Positions 9,107 through 18,556 of a stretch of 64,000 bases of DNA are shown here, piece by piece. Within the stretch, counting starts at the first letter, position 1. Each line of letters begins with the position of its first letter. The stretch is taken from contig NZ_CP042436.1 of the NCBI RefSeq assembly GCF_007971025.1, forward strand, positions 124,001-188,000. Direction: 5' to 3'. The notes below the pieces were generated by a model. The model worked only from the letters and a program-made list of their open reading frames with translations. It did not search any database and was not told where the DNA came from. Position numbers and translations under genes: made by a program. Source of the stretch: Mucilaginibacter ginsenosidivorans (GTDB lineage Bacteria; Bacteroidota; Bacteroidia; Sphingobacteriales; Sphingobacteriaceae).

Positions 9107-10024
9107 CTATTTTTTAACCAGGTATTTGGCTTGCAGCTGCTTCATAAAACGTATCCCTCTTTGGATGAAATTGCCTTTACGTTTCGACAGGAATTGCTTT
9201 ATGGCCTGGTAGGCCTGCGCATTCTCTTTTATCTCCGCCGGGAATTGGGTGACGGGTTGCCGGGCTATCTGCACCTGGTAAGTTCTTTCGTTATTGGAGT
9301 GTACGCCGCTGCCATCGTGCCCGATGTTGTGTACAAGTGAATGCGAAGGATTTAGCGTAAGGCCATTTTTCAGGAAAATGGAAGCATACCAGCGTATGGC
9401 CCACGAATTATTTTTACCTGCCTTAAACTGTTCCATCTGCTTCCAGAAATTCATGTTGCCTTCAATAGAAAACTGGTGTGTCTTTTGCCTGTCGAACTGG
9501 CTGATCAGCTTATCTACGTCCGGCTCAAAATCCTTCCAGGCCCTTGCCCAAGTGGCCCAGCCCCAGCTGGTGGCAGCCCGGTAAAAGAAGGTCTCGGGCA
9601 ATTGTTTTGATGGCAGATTGTACATGTAAGCGCCAACATGCATCACCTTTTCTTCCTTTGCATAGCGGCTCAGCGATTCATTGAAATACTGTAAAGTATA
9701 AGGCGACGACAGCAGGTCATCCTCAAAAACGATCACTTTATCATATTCGTTCACTAGTTTAGTGACACCTGCAATGACAGAATTGGCCAGGCCAAGATTC
9801 TCTTTCCGTTCTTCTACCTTAACCGATTTAAACCCTGACACTTCTTTAAGCAATTGGCGTACCTGTTCAACTTTCACCCTGTCAGCTTCGGTTTTCGGGC
9901 CATCCGAAAAAATGAACAGCCGCGACTCGTCTGCAAAAAGGTTCTTTTGGAGGTAGCTTATCGTCCGCCGCGTATGCTCGGGTCGGTTGTAAACAAAAAG
10001 GGCTATCGGGGCCAGGTTTTGCAT
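9107..10024 (-). CDS. glycosyltransferase, GT2-like
   Basis: A 305-residue protein with the N-terminal strand ALFVYNRPEHTRRTI and a VIFEDDLLSS acidic motif near residue 98, as in GT-A nucleotide-sugar transferases of the GT2/GNT-I-like group. The segment ATSWGWATWARAW near 150 is typical of the same group. The C-terminus is basic. It lies 15 bases downstream of a methyltransferase gene and the two are probably cotranscribed. The sugar and acceptor are unknown. Confidence 0.8.
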   Translation of the reverse strand: MQNLAPIALFVYNRPEHTRRTISYLQKNLFADESRLFIFSDGPKTEADRVKVEQVRQLLKEVSGFKSVKVEERKENLGLANSVIAGVTKLVNEYDKVIVFEDDLLSSPYTLQYFNESLSRYAKEEKVMHVGAYMYNLPSKQLPETFFYRAATSWGWATWARAWKDFEPDVDKLISQFDRQKTHQFSIEGNMNFWKQMEQFKAGKNNSWAIRWYASIFLKNGLTLNPSHSLVHNIGHDGSGVHSNNERTYQVQIARQPVTQFPAEIKENAQAYQAIKQFLSKRKGNFIQRGIRFMKQLQAKYLVKK

Positions 10025-10039
10025 AGAAATAGAAAAAGA

Positions 10040-10813
10040 TCAAAATATTTCGGGTTGCTGATCAGCCTTTTTACAAAGCACCGTGTACGCATTGGCCATC
10101 TCCTCGTTTTTTTTCTTGCCGGAAAACGCGATCAATCCTTTTTTTATATTGTACTCGATACTGATCTTCAGATCGGTGATCAAACTCTTTGGTTTCTTTT
10201 GATTCACGTAGGTATTAAACCTGGTCACTTCGGGCTCTATCATCGATGTCAGGTCCGATACAATATCAAAACCTTCTGTCTTCAGCAAATAGCGCAGCGA
10301 AGTTGGCGTGTAAACATTAATATGTCCGTAAGCCAGAAAATGTTTTATTTTTTTATCGACATCCGCCTTATAATCCCGCGGAACTTCGATAACACAATAT
10401 TTGGCTACCCGTTTTAACTCGCGCAACAGCAGCCGTTCATGCTCCACATGTTCTAGCACATGCGACAGGATGATCAGGTCGAAACTCTCGTCCCCAAAGG
10501 GCAAATGATAGCCGTCGAATACCTGTACCGATCTCAGCCCTGGTATATTCCTGGCTTTGATATGCTCCACGCCGCTTTCGGATATCTCCACCGCATCATA
10601 TTCGCGCGCAAAATCCTGTTCGGCCAAAAGCTTCAAAATACTGCCGTCACCGGCACCCACTTCAAGAACTTTGTTGAAAGTATGACCTTTGCATACATCG
10701 ACAATATGCTGCGCCTTGTATTTGGCGCCAAGCATGCGCCAGGCTTCATCATGCTCCTGGTAAAAAACATCATAAGCTGTTTTGACGCTATCTGTTACGA
10801 TCTGTTGCTGCAT
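10040..10813 (-). CDS. class I SAM-dependent methyltransferase
   Basis: A 257-residue protein with motif I VLEVGAGDGS (about 50-59), an acidic motif II in YDAVEIS and LSHVLEHVEHERLLLRELKRV (about 116-136), the Methyltransf_11-type signature. It heads a two-gene unit with the downstream glycosyltransferase, so modification of a glycan or glycolipid is likely. It is not closely similar to the methyltransferase at 8360. A -7-like TATCTTCG lies six bases upstream of the ATG. Confidence 0.82.
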   Translation of the reverse strand: MQQQIVTDSVKTAYDVFYQEHDEAWRMLGAKYKAQHIVDVCKGHTFNKVLEVGAGDGSILKLLAEQDFAREYDAVEISESGVEHIKARNIPGLRSVQVFDGYHLPFGDESFDLIILSHVLEHVEHERLLLRELKRVAKYCVIEVPRDYKADVDKKIKHFLAYGHINVYTPTSLRYLLKTEGFDIVSDLTSMIEPEVTRFNTYVNQKKPKSLITDLKISIEYNIKKGLIAFSGKKKNEEMANAYTVLCKKADQQPEIF

Positions 10814-10819
10814 ATTGTG

Positions 10820-10827
10820 CGAAGATA
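10820..10827 (-). promoter_or_regulatory. -7-like box of the methyltransferase-glycosyltransferase pair
   Basis: TATCTTCG on the minus strand matches TAnnTTTG at seven of eight positions (one mismatch) and sits six bases before the start codon. Confidence 0.3.
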
Positions 10828-10879
10828 AAATTATAGCACAAGATTTTGGCTTTGTTGATAAATCGAAATTAGGCGTTTA

Positions 10880-12820
10880 TTATTTTTTCCTGAGGACGGT
10901 AAATTCCGTTCGGCGATTGAGTTGCCTGTTACCAGGGTTGTCCCGTCCATCGGGGAATGAATTTGGCACGAGCGGCCTGGTTTTGCCATAGCCCTTTGCG
11001 GTTATCCGTTCCTTAGAGATTCCTTTAGAAATAATATAATCTACACAGGACTGGGCCCGATTTTGCGACAGCTCAAGGTTATAGACACCAGATCCAATTG
11101 AATCAGTATGCGAGCTTAATTCAATCTTAATAGCCGGGTTATCATTCATGATCCCGACGATGTCGTCAAGCGCTTTTACCGATTCAGGCCGTAGCGTTGC
11201 TTTATCAAAATCATACAATATGTTTTTGATCGCTATTGGCTTTTCAACAACATATCCTTTAAGGCAGGAATTTACCGTGAGAAGCGTGTCTTTTCTTGCG
11301 CTCAAAGCAAGGAATACGCTTTTCGTAAAGTATCCTGTCTTTTCAAATACGAGTTTATAAGCAGGTATGGCGGCTGTGGTGAAGGAATAATTACCCGAAG
11401 CGCCGGTGGTTGTTACGCCTACCGGTCTGCCGGAAATAGAATCAAGCAAACTTACTTTAACACCGGATATTGATTTGGATGAGTCGCAATCAGACAGATT
11501 TCCTGCTATAGTCATCGATCTGTAGCGCAGTGTGAATAAGTTAAGGCAACATTCCGATTCCCGGTCCGAACTGAAATAGAATTGATGGTCGTTATCCGGG
11601 TCGGCAAAATAATATAAATCATCTTTTGATGAATTGGCAGGGTATCCCAGGTTGTGCGGCGCGGACCATTGACCCTCCCTATTATAGCTTTCGAAAAAGT
11701 CAAATCCCCCCAAACCAGTGAACCCCTTAGAACTATATACAAGGCGTTTACTTTTCTGATCATAGAAAGGTGCTTCATCATCGTCCGAAGTGTTGACCGT
11801 TTTACCGGCATTAACTGCGTCCGTCGGATTACCATCAGCATCAAGGTTACTTGACCATATATCAAAACCGCCTTCGCCCCCGACTCTGTCCGAAGCAAAG
11901 AACAAATGTTTCCCATCGGCGGTTACAAATGGCTGAATTGCATTCGAGCCGTCTGCATTTACTATATTATTCAGTTTTTGAAGTGCCGACCAGCCGTTGT
12001 CCCCCTGGGTCGTACAATATATTGATGCCACGATCTTGCCCCCATCCTTATACCAACCGGCCAGGTACATTCTTTTATGCAGCGCATCATACGATGGTGT
12101 ACTGTAATGCATATCCTTTACCTGTTCATTCCCGGCAAAACTCAGCATGAGCGGGTTAGCCGAATTATTGGCGAAATAGATATGATTTAAGTTTTGATTG
12201 TTGTCCCGTGTCGAAGTAAACCAAAAATCGGCTCCGTTCCTGGTTAAAGCATAATTTCCGCCGTCCACATTCCATGGAGCAGGCATTTTTTTAATCTCAA
12301 CCGGTAGCGATGCTATATATTGCTGTTTAGCAAAATAACAAGTCGTTATTTCCTTTGCAGCCAGTTCGTTATAAGTTCGCTCACCTTTATAGCCGGAGGT
12401 AAACTGCTGAAGCTGCATTATTGCCTCGTCAAACCGCTGATTAGCGCGCAAGCACACGCCATACCACAATTTTGCTAAGGGATAGGCGGCCGCATCTCTA
12501 TTACTGACCACGGTATCATACCATTTTTCAGCTTTACCATAATCCTGGTACAAACGGTATGATTCGGCGAGTTGATAACAGATATATAGATGTTCACTGC
12601 TGATGTTATCCTTTGATGTATTTCCGTGTGAGTAAAAGGGTATCCTTTTTTGCCCGGTTAGCTTTCCGGTAGCCAGTTGATCGAAATAGTAAGCAGCCTG
12701 CGAATAATTCTTATTATCAAATTCCTTTTCAGCCCTGGCCCTTATGTCCTTATACTGAGCAAAAGCCGTATCAAGTAAGAAAAACGAAAAAAGAAGGAGG
12801 CAAAAATTCTTCATTTTCAT
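10880..12820 (-). CDS. OmpA family protein with TPR and PD40 domains (PorE-like)
   Basis: About 646 residues: signal peptide (LLLFSFFLLDTAFAQ), N-terminal TPR-like helices (30-150), a PD40/WD40-like propeller (about 180-420), a carboxypeptidase-regulatory-like beta-sandwich (about 440-530) and a C-terminal OmpA domain with the peptidoglycan-binding motif LSSHTDSIG and NxxLSxxRA. This four-part architecture is that of PorE, which anchors T9SS parts to peptidoglycan, but paralogues commonly accompany PorP/SprF genes. An earlier in-frame ATG at 12841 would overlap porP by 16 bases; the signal peptide fits ATG 12820 better. Confidence 0.88.
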   Translation of the reverse strand: MKMKNFCLLLFSFFLLDTAFAQYKDIRARAEKEFDNKNYSQAAYYFDQLATGKLTGQKRIPFYSHGNTSKDNISSEHLYICYQLAESYRLYQDYGKAEKWYDTVVSNRDAAAYPLAKLWYGVCLRANQRFDEAIMQLQQFTSGYKGERTYNELAAKEITTCYFAKQQYIASLPVEIKKMPAPWNVDGGNYALTRNGADFWFTSTRDNNQNLNHIYFANNSANPLMLSFAGNEQVKDMHYSTPSYDALHKRMYLAGWYKDGGKIVASIYCTTQGDNGWSALQKLNNIVNADGSNAIQPFVTADGKHLFFASDRVGGEGGFDIWSSNLDADGNPTDAVNAGKTVNTSDDDEAPFYDQKSKRLVYSSKGFTGLGGFDFFESYNREGQWSAPHNLGYPANSSKDDLYYFADPDNDHQFYFSSDRESECCLNLFTLRYRSMTIAGNLSDCDSSKSISGVKVSLLDSISGRPVGVTTTGASGNYSFTTAAIPAYKLVFEKTGYFTKSVFLALSARKDTLLTVNSCLKGYVVEKPIAIKNILYDFDKATLRPESVKALDDIVGIMNDNPAIKIELSSHTDSIGSGVYNLELSQNRAQSCVDYIISKGISKERITAKGYGKTRPLVPNSFPDGRDNPGNRQLNRRTEFTVLRKK

Positions 12821-12825
12821 CCTGT

Positions 12826-13818
12826 TTAAAACCTCGGGCATACAGGTGCCGGTCCTTTAATACGTTTATGAAAAACATAGCTTACCGATAATTCAAAACC
12901 ACCTTGACCACTTGAAGCCGCCCGTAGCCCGGAGGTGTTAAAATCATAACTAACGCCAATAATGAGGCTGTTCACATGGTAGCCTACATCTGCCACAAAA
13001 GCGTCGTTCAACCGGTACATACCGCCGAGGATAAGCCCCCTGTCATCATCTGCCTTGAGCTCCGAATATATCCCGAGCGCTTTAACCTGGTTATTCTTTT
13101 GGCTCATGTAAATAAAGTGCGGGGTAATGTCAAGCTGGTCTCCGGCCTTAAGCCGAACGCCGCCATGTACTACGTAACGCAGCGGCAACTTGCTGCTCAA
13201 TCCTTCTACAGCGAACGGGTCTTTAGGCTGTGTAAGATGTGCAACGCTTACACCACCAAACAAGTTTGCGTTATGATCGGGGTCGCTATCGTAATAGAAA
13301 GCTCCTACGCTTGCATCAAATACGGTCGCATTGGTTGTTGCAAAATTTTCAAAGCTCGGAGCATTCGGATCATAGCCTGTGATAGGGTTATACTGATCGT
13401 CCAACTGGAGTTTATTGGGGTCAAAACCCCGGTTGATAATTCCGGCCTGCAAACCGAAGTGCAGTTTCTTCATCCCATCTTCCGAGACCGATATGCCGTA
13501 GCCCAAAGAGCCATAGGCGGCGAAGTAATTATAACCGGCATTACCGGCAGCCTGATTCATGATATTTAATCCCAGGCCAAGTTTCTCGGTTGGCAAAAAG
13601 TCCATCGACACTCCACCGGTCTTGTAGCCGCTGCCGATGCCGGACCATTGTTCCTTAGCATTCAGATTTAGCCGCATATCACCATCAATAACACCTGTCA
13701 AAGCCGGGTTGAGCCACAGGGGATAGGCGTAATATTGCGAGAAATGCGGGTCGACCTGCGCTTTCACCATATTGGCCGCAACCAATAGTATCGATATGCT
13801 TACTATTAACTTTCTCAC
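12826..13818 (-). CDS. PorP/SprF family T9SS outer-membrane protein
   Basis: A 330-residue outer-membrane beta-barrel. It has a signal peptide (about 1-20, ending VKAQ), the family's opening motif DPHFSQYYAYPLWLNPALTG and alternating amphipathic strands to the end. PorP/SprF proteins pair with particular large T9SS substrates and hold them at the cell surface. The gene overlaps the upstream adhesin-like gene by four bases, so the pairing with that substrate is strongly suggested. A Cys-containing C-terminal tail (PAPVCPRF) is unusual. Confidence 0.92.
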   Translation of the reverse strand: MRKLIVSISILLVAANMVKAQVDPHFSQYYAYPLWLNPALTGVIDGDMRLNLNAKEQWSGIGSGYKTGGVSMDFLPTEKLGLGLNIMNQAAGNAGYNYFAAYGSLGYGISVSEDGMKKLHFGLQAGIINRGFDPNKLQLDDQYNPITGYDPNAPSFENFATTNATVFDASVGAFYYDSDPDHNANLFGGVSVAHLTQPKDPFAVEGLSSKLPLRYVVHGGVRLKAGDQLDITPHFIYMSQKNNQVKALGIYSELKADDDRGLILGGMYRLNDAFVADVGYHVNSLIIGVSYDFNTSGLRAASSGQGGFELSVSYVFHKRIKGPAPVCPRF

Positions 13819-16800
13819 CGTAATAAAGTAACTGATCCCTTCTTTTTCACCTGTTGGCCATCATTCATAGTGGCCTCAACATAATACACATACACCCCCA
13901 CCGGTTCTTTCGACCCTTTGTAAGTGCCATCCCACCCGCTATCAGGGTTCAGGGACGAATAAATCAATTCGCCCCATTGATCATATACATAGAATTTCAC
14001 ACTCCTGATATTGGGGCCGCGTACATATAAAACATCATTTTTCCCATCTGCATTAGGCGTAAACGCATTGGGTACGAATATCTGGTCGCCAAGCGGGCTG
14101 GCTGCCGTCCCGGTTACCGCTACCGAATTTGCGCTTTGCTGGCAGGGTGAATTGCCAATTGCAGTTATCACAATAGTAACGGTCTGCTGCGCCTGCAGGC
14201 CGGAAACTGTATGTGTGAGTCCATTGCTTCCCGAACTTGGATCGGTAAATGTTTGCCCGTTGTCCGTGCTTACCTTGTAGCCGGTGGCGCCGTTTACGGC
14301 GGACCATTGGAAAGTAACGCTTGACGCTGTAGTGGCGCTTACCGTTACATCCGGCGTATTTAACGGCTGTAATATCTGCACCTGCACAATCGTACGCGTT
14401 GCTGAGACGCAACCCGTCAAATTATCAGCAGCTTCCGCATAATAAGTAGTTGCCGAGTTTAATGCGGGCGTAGTGAAGGAGGAACCCGTAAAAATTGGGC
14501 TCCCGCCTGTGGCATTTGAGTACCAGTTGATCGCGGCATTATTGTCCGTACTGCTTGCCGTTAGCGTAGCTGTTGTGCCGGGGCAAACGGAGGTACCCTG
14601 CGCTGATACCTGGGGCAAGGGGTTAACTGTGATAGTTACCGGTGTACGGCTTGCCGAAACACAACCGCCATTATTAGCGGCTTCGGCGTAATAGATCGTA
14701 TTTGACGACACCGACGGGGTAATAAAATCGGTTCCGGTAAATACAGCACTTCCGCCAGTTTGCGCCGCATACCAATTGTAAGTAAGTCCACCCTGTGGAT
14801 TCGAAACACTCAGCGTAGCTGATGAGCCACTGCATACCACAACAGAATTACTTACAACCGATGGCGATGCAGGCGGGCTTGTTACATTCACCTGTACACT
14901 TGCCAAAGCCGGACTGGTACATAGCACACTGTTAGTTGCCTCAACATAAAAAGTTTGGCTGGCATTTAACGCCACCGTTGTATAGGTTGAGCCTGTAAAT
15001 AAATGTGTTGTTTTGGAAGGCGAATCGTACCAGTCATAAGTAATTCCCACTTGCGGCGTGGATACAGACAACGTCGCAGTATTACCTGCACAAATATTTA
15101 CAGTTGCAGCAGTTGGCACAGGCGTAGCGGGGCTTGCTGTTACCTGGATGGTAATCACGCCGCTTATTAAAGGTGTTGTGCACGACCCGGAAGTAACTGT
15201 CCGGCGATAATAGGTCGTCGTGTTTAGTACTGGCGGGTCATAATCTTTACCGGTTGCAGCCGGAATATCTGTAAATGTTACGTTGTCTGCCGAACTTTGC
15301 CATTGATAAACAGGAGTGCCATTTCCCCCGGTTGTTAAACTACCGGTGATCACCGCCGGGTTACCGGTACCACAGAAAGCGATCACTGCCGGAGCGGTTA
15401 TATTATTGTTCGTCAAAACGGGCTCTATCGTTATTTTCAACGCATTGCTTGGCAAAGGAACGGCGCAGTTGCCCGATGTCACCAAACGGCGATACCAGGT
15501 AGTGATCGTTGTTTTGGGCAGGATGAGGTCGTTTGATGTAGCTCCCGTTATACTCGTAAAAGCGACATTGTCAGTTGAACTCTGCCACTGATACGTATAG
15601 GTACCATCACCTCCCGAAGGTGTACTGCCCGTTAGGTCGTAAGTTCCCGCGCCACCTGAAGGGCCGGCGTATTGTCCGCAAAAGGTATTTACAGGCTGTG
15701 CGTCAAGGGTATTATTGGCCAGGGGCGGCTGCACCGTAAATTGCACAATATTACTTGCAGCGGGTACAATACACGCTCCTGAAGTCACCGTCCGGCGATA
15801 GTAGGTAGTCGCTGAAATCGCCGCAGGATCGTAGCTTAGGGATGTAGCGCCAGCGATATCTGTAAAAATAGTACCGTCTGCGGAGCTTTGCCATTGATAC
15901 GAATATGTGCCGTTGCCCCCGGTTGCGGCTACGCCTGTAATTATCGCTGGATCGCCACTTGCACAAAAGGACACAATAGCTGGTGCCGTTATTGCATTAT
16001 TTGCAAGCGCCGGCTGTATTTGTATACTGATCATGTTGCTTGTATTTGGCACGGCGCAGGGGCTGGACACAATACGGCGGTAATAGATGGTCGCATTTAG
16101 GGCGGGTGGGTCATAAGTAAGCGAGGTCGCACCGCTAATATCTGCAAATGTGGTACCATCCGCAGAGTTTTGCCACTGATAAGTATAAATGCCGCTACCG
16201 CCGGTTGGCGTGCTGGCTGTAAGCGGCGCAGGATCAGTGTTACCACAAAAAATAGCAGGCGATGGTGCCGTGAGCACGTTGTTGGTAATAACCGGCGACG
16301 ATGTCGGCGTGTATTTGGCAATGTAAGTATCGGACTGAAAGTTGATCGCTGTTACCGGCTTGGATGTACAGTTTGAGGGATCGAAATTCACTGTCGAACA
16401 GAAAGAGCCGCCGGCGATAACGTTGCTATTCTTATCCACACCCAGTTCGATGCCTAACGAAAGGTTACAATTAGCGCTACCAGCTCCAAAGGCCCATTGA
16501 TAGTTACCATTGGAATCATACCTCCCTACAAAAAAATCGCGCTGCCCGTGATCGCTTACATTGGCAACAGCGGCGGACGGGTCGAAATCAATTGTGCCGC
16601 TAAAATAGCCTGTTATATAAATGTCATTATTATTGGGGTCGTTCCGGAGCTGGTAAGCAAAAGCGCTGCCGTTGAACCCATTTCCCCCCATATCTTTTAC
16701 AAACTGGAACGTGCCGGCCGACGAATATTTAGCTATAAAAACGTCCTGTACGCCAATTGGAGTTAGTGTCGTGGCGCCAAACTTGATCTGAAAATTAATC

Positions 16801-17738
16801 GATGCAGCCAGGTAAACATCATTATTCGAATCGATACTGATGATCGACCCATTGTTCACAAATGTCCCGTCGATGGAATTTACCCAAATCAGTTTACCGG
16901 CAGGCGAATACTTAGCGACAAAACCCTTGCCAGCCCCACCTGCGTTTAACGTGGTATGCGCCCCCAAAGGGTCGAAATCAACCGTACCATCATAGTACCC
17001 CGAAACAACTATGTTGCCATTGCTATCCGTTCCATTACCGTATACTTCGGTGTCCCCCGATGTTCCCAGGTTAACGGCCCATAGCACGTTACCGTTGATG
17101 TCATATTTCACCATCAACCCATTAAACTGGCCGCCGGCTGCAGTATAATTTGTACCGCCAACAGTAACTGTGTATTGGAAAATTGAGGTGGTTGTCACAT
17201 TACCCTGTGCATCTGCCGATACCTGTTCGCCCCTGTCAGTTCCGCTGGCGCCGAAAGAGTTCGCCCAAATAATATTACCGTTGGTATCCAAATGGATAAC
17301 GAACATATCCTCGGCCCCCTGCCCTATTAAATTGAAAGCGCCCGCAGTAAGAACATTGGACTGAAATTGCCCCGTAATTGTCGGGTTCCCATTAGGATCG
17401 ACAGTCATATTATTAACCTGGTCGAGGCCGTTACCCCCCATCGAAACGGCCCAAACCAGTGAGCCATCGGGTTTATATTTGGCTACATAAATGTCATACC
17501 CGCCAACAGAGGTTAGATTTTTCACACCCGCAGATGGATCGAAATCTACCGTGTTGCTAAAGTAGCCGGTAACATAAATATTGTTTTGATTATCTGTTAT
17601 TAACCCGGTGGGTTTACTGTCCCCGGCTCCTCCGATATCATTAACCCACTGCGGAACAGGCAACTGGCAAAATCCCGCAAAAGGCAGGACAATAAAAAGC
17701 ACGATGATCAGAAAAGGTTTAGTAATGCGTTTTATCAT
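13815..17738 (-). CDS. large T9SS-exported repeat protein with CHU_C sorting domain
   Basis: A 1307-residue surface or secreted protein. Signal peptide (about 1-24); seven to eight SBBP-like propeller units with YVTGYFSNTVDFDP-type motifs (28-478); four Ig-like repeats of about 90-100 residues sharing YQWQSSADG and TYYRR (about 483-865); three further Ig/PKD-like repeats with FYVEA/YYAEA (about 868-1110); a fibronectin III-like domain (about 1115-1205); and the CHU_C domain with FVPNAFTPNADGKND and WDGTYKG (about 1210-1307). The last marks it as a type B T9SS substrate. It is first in a three-gene operon with porP/sprF and the OmpA protein. Confidence 0.92.
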   Translation of the reverse strand: MIKRITKPFLIIVLFIVLPFAGFCQLPVPQWVNDIGGAGDSKPTGLITDNQNNIYVTGYFSNTVDFDPSAGVKNLTSVGGYDIYVAKYKPDGSLVWAVSMGGNGLDQVNNMTVDPNGNPTITGQFQSNVLTAGAFNLIGQGAEDMFVIHLDTNGNIIWANSFGASGTDRGEQVSADAQGNVTTTSIFQYTVTVGGTNYTAAGGQFNGLMVKYDINGNVLWAVNLGTSGDTEVYGNGTDSNGNIVVSGYYDGTVDFDPLGAHTTLNAGGAGKGFVAKYSPAGKLIWVNSIDGTFVNNGSIISIDSNNDVYLAASINFQIKFGATTLTPIGVQDVFIAKYSSAGTFQFVKDMGGNGFNGSAFAYQLRNDPNNNDIYITGYFSGTIDFDPSAAVANVSDHGQRDFFVGRYDSNGNYQWAFGAGSANCNLSLGIELGVDKNSNVIAGGSFCSTVNFDPSNCTSKPVTAINFQSDTYIAKYTPTSSPVITNNVLTAPSPAIFCGNTDPAPLTASTPTGGSGIYTYQWQNSADGTTFADISGATSLTYDPPALNATIYYRRIVSSPCAVPNTSNMISIQIQPALANNAITAPAIVSFCASGDPAIITGVAATGGNGTYSYQWQSSADGTIFTDIAGATSLSYDPAAISATTYYRRTVTSGACIVPAASNIVQFTVQPPLANNTLDAQPVNTFCGQYAGPSGGAGTYDLTGSTPSGGDGTYTYQWQSSTDNVAFTSITGATSNDLILPKTTITTWYRRLVTSGNCAVPLPSNALKITIEPVLTNNNITAPAVIAFCGTGNPAVITGSLTTGGNGTPVYQWQSSADNVTFTDIPAATGKDYDPPVLNTTTYYRRTVTSGSCTTPLISGVITIQVTASPATPVPTAATVNICAGNTATLSVSTPQVGITYDWYDSPSKTTHLFTGSTYTTVALNASQTFYVEATNSVLCTSPALASVQVNVTSPPASPSVVSNSVVVCSGSSATLSVSNPQGGLTYNWYAAQTGGSAVFTGTDFITPSVSSNTIYYAEAANNGGCVSASRTPVTITVNPLPQVSAQGTSVCPGTTATLTASSTDNNAAINWYSNATGGSPIFTGSSFTTPALNSATTYYAEAADNLTGCVSATRTIVQVQILQPLNTPDVTVSATTASSVTFQWSAVNGATGYKVSTDNGQTFTDPSSGSNGLTHTVSGLQAQQTVTIVITAIGNSPCQQSANSVAVTGTAASPLGDQIFVPNAFTPNADGKNDVLYVRGPNIRSVKFYVYDQWGELIYSSLNPDSGWDGTYKGSKEPVGVYVYYVEATMNDGQQVKKKGSVTLLR

Positions 17739-17752
17739 TGCAACAGGTTGCC

Positions 17753-17760
17753 CAAATATA
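17753..17760 (-). promoter_or_regulatory. -7 box of the T9SS substrate operon
   Basis: TATATTTG on the minus strand is an exact TAnnTTTG match 14 bases upstream of the first ATG of the CHU_C/PorP/OmpA operon. Confidence 0.5.
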
Positions 17761-17855
17761 TTATTAATCCCTAAATTAACTATTATCCGGAAATTATTAT
17801 AACGTTTCTTCCAAAAAGCTAAATGTGGCGTTTACAGATTTTTTGTAATTATTGC

Positions 17856-17863
17856 TACTTTAG
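17856..17863 (+). promoter_or_regulatory. -7-like box of the FkbM gene
   Basis: TACTTTAG matches TAnnTTTG with one mismatch and is followed four bases later by the ATG. A TTTTTTG stretch lies near the expected -33 distance. Confidence 0.35.
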
Positions 17864-17867
17864 CCGA

Positions 17868-18554
17868 ATGTTCAATCTGAAAAAATTCATTCTAAAACAT
17901 TTTCCTATAGACCAGTTCACCTCGTTGAAATCTTACTCCCAGGAAGGTGAAGATATGGTGATAAGGTCATTTTTTGAAGGAATGAAAAACTACAAAGGTT
18001 TTTTTGTAGATGTGGGCGCCCATCATCCCTACCGCTACTCGAACACCCTTTTTTTTTATCAGAACGGATGGCGCGGCATTAATATAGAACCTACTCCCGG
18101 AGCCATCAGGCTATTTAATATTTTCAGGCGAAAGGACATCAACCTGAATATCGGAATTAGTGACAAAAAAGATAAACTAACCTTCTATTGTTTTAACGAA
18201 CCGGCATTAAACGGATTTTCGAAAGAACACTCAAAAGAAATAGATAGCGCTTCCAATCCTTATCATATTATCGAAGAAGTCGATGTGGAAACTTATCCCC
18301 TGGCGGATGTGCTGGATAAGTATTTACCTGCCGGGCAAAAGATCGATTTCCTCACGATCGATGTTGAAGGCCTCGACCTTGTAGTTCTTAAATCAAACAA
18401 TTGGGCAAAATTCAAACCGTCTTACGTTATGGCCGAGGACCGGATAGATTTTGAAAATCTGGCAGAATCGGAGGTATACAACTACTTAAAAGAACAGGGG
18501 TACCAGTTAGTCGCTAAAACATTCCGGACCCTGTTCTTCAAGCTGATTTCTTAA
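17868..18554 (+). CDS. FkbM family methyltransferase
   Basis: About 228 residues. The SYSQEGEDMVI opening, the SAM-binding motif FFVDVGAHHPYRYSNT and the later IDFLTIDVEGLDLVVL motif are diagnostic of FkbM-type O-methyltransferases, which often methylate sugars of surface polysaccharides. I use ATG 17868 (MFNLKKF) instead of the upstream ATG 17823. The extra 15 residues are Cys-rich and atypical, and a promoter-like box ends four bases before 17868. Monocistronic, between the T9SS operon and a lipoprotein gene. Confidence 0.87.
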   Translation: MFNLKKFILKHFPIDQFTSLKSYSQEGEDMVIRSFFEGMKNYKGFFVDVGAHHPYRYSNTLFFYQNGWRGINIEPTPGAIRLFNIFRRKDINLNIGISDKKDKLTFYCFNEPALNGFSKEHSKEIDSASNPYHIIEEVDVETYPLADVLDKYLPAGQKIDFLTIDVEGLDLVVLKSNNWAKFKPSYVMAEDRIDFENLAESEVYNYLKEQGYQLVAKTFRTLFFKLIS

Positions 18555-18556
18555 AG

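Noticed and set aside
12976..13569. 197-codon frame opposite the PorP/SprF gene
   Set aside because: Antisense to a clear outer-membrane barrel gene; no domain features.
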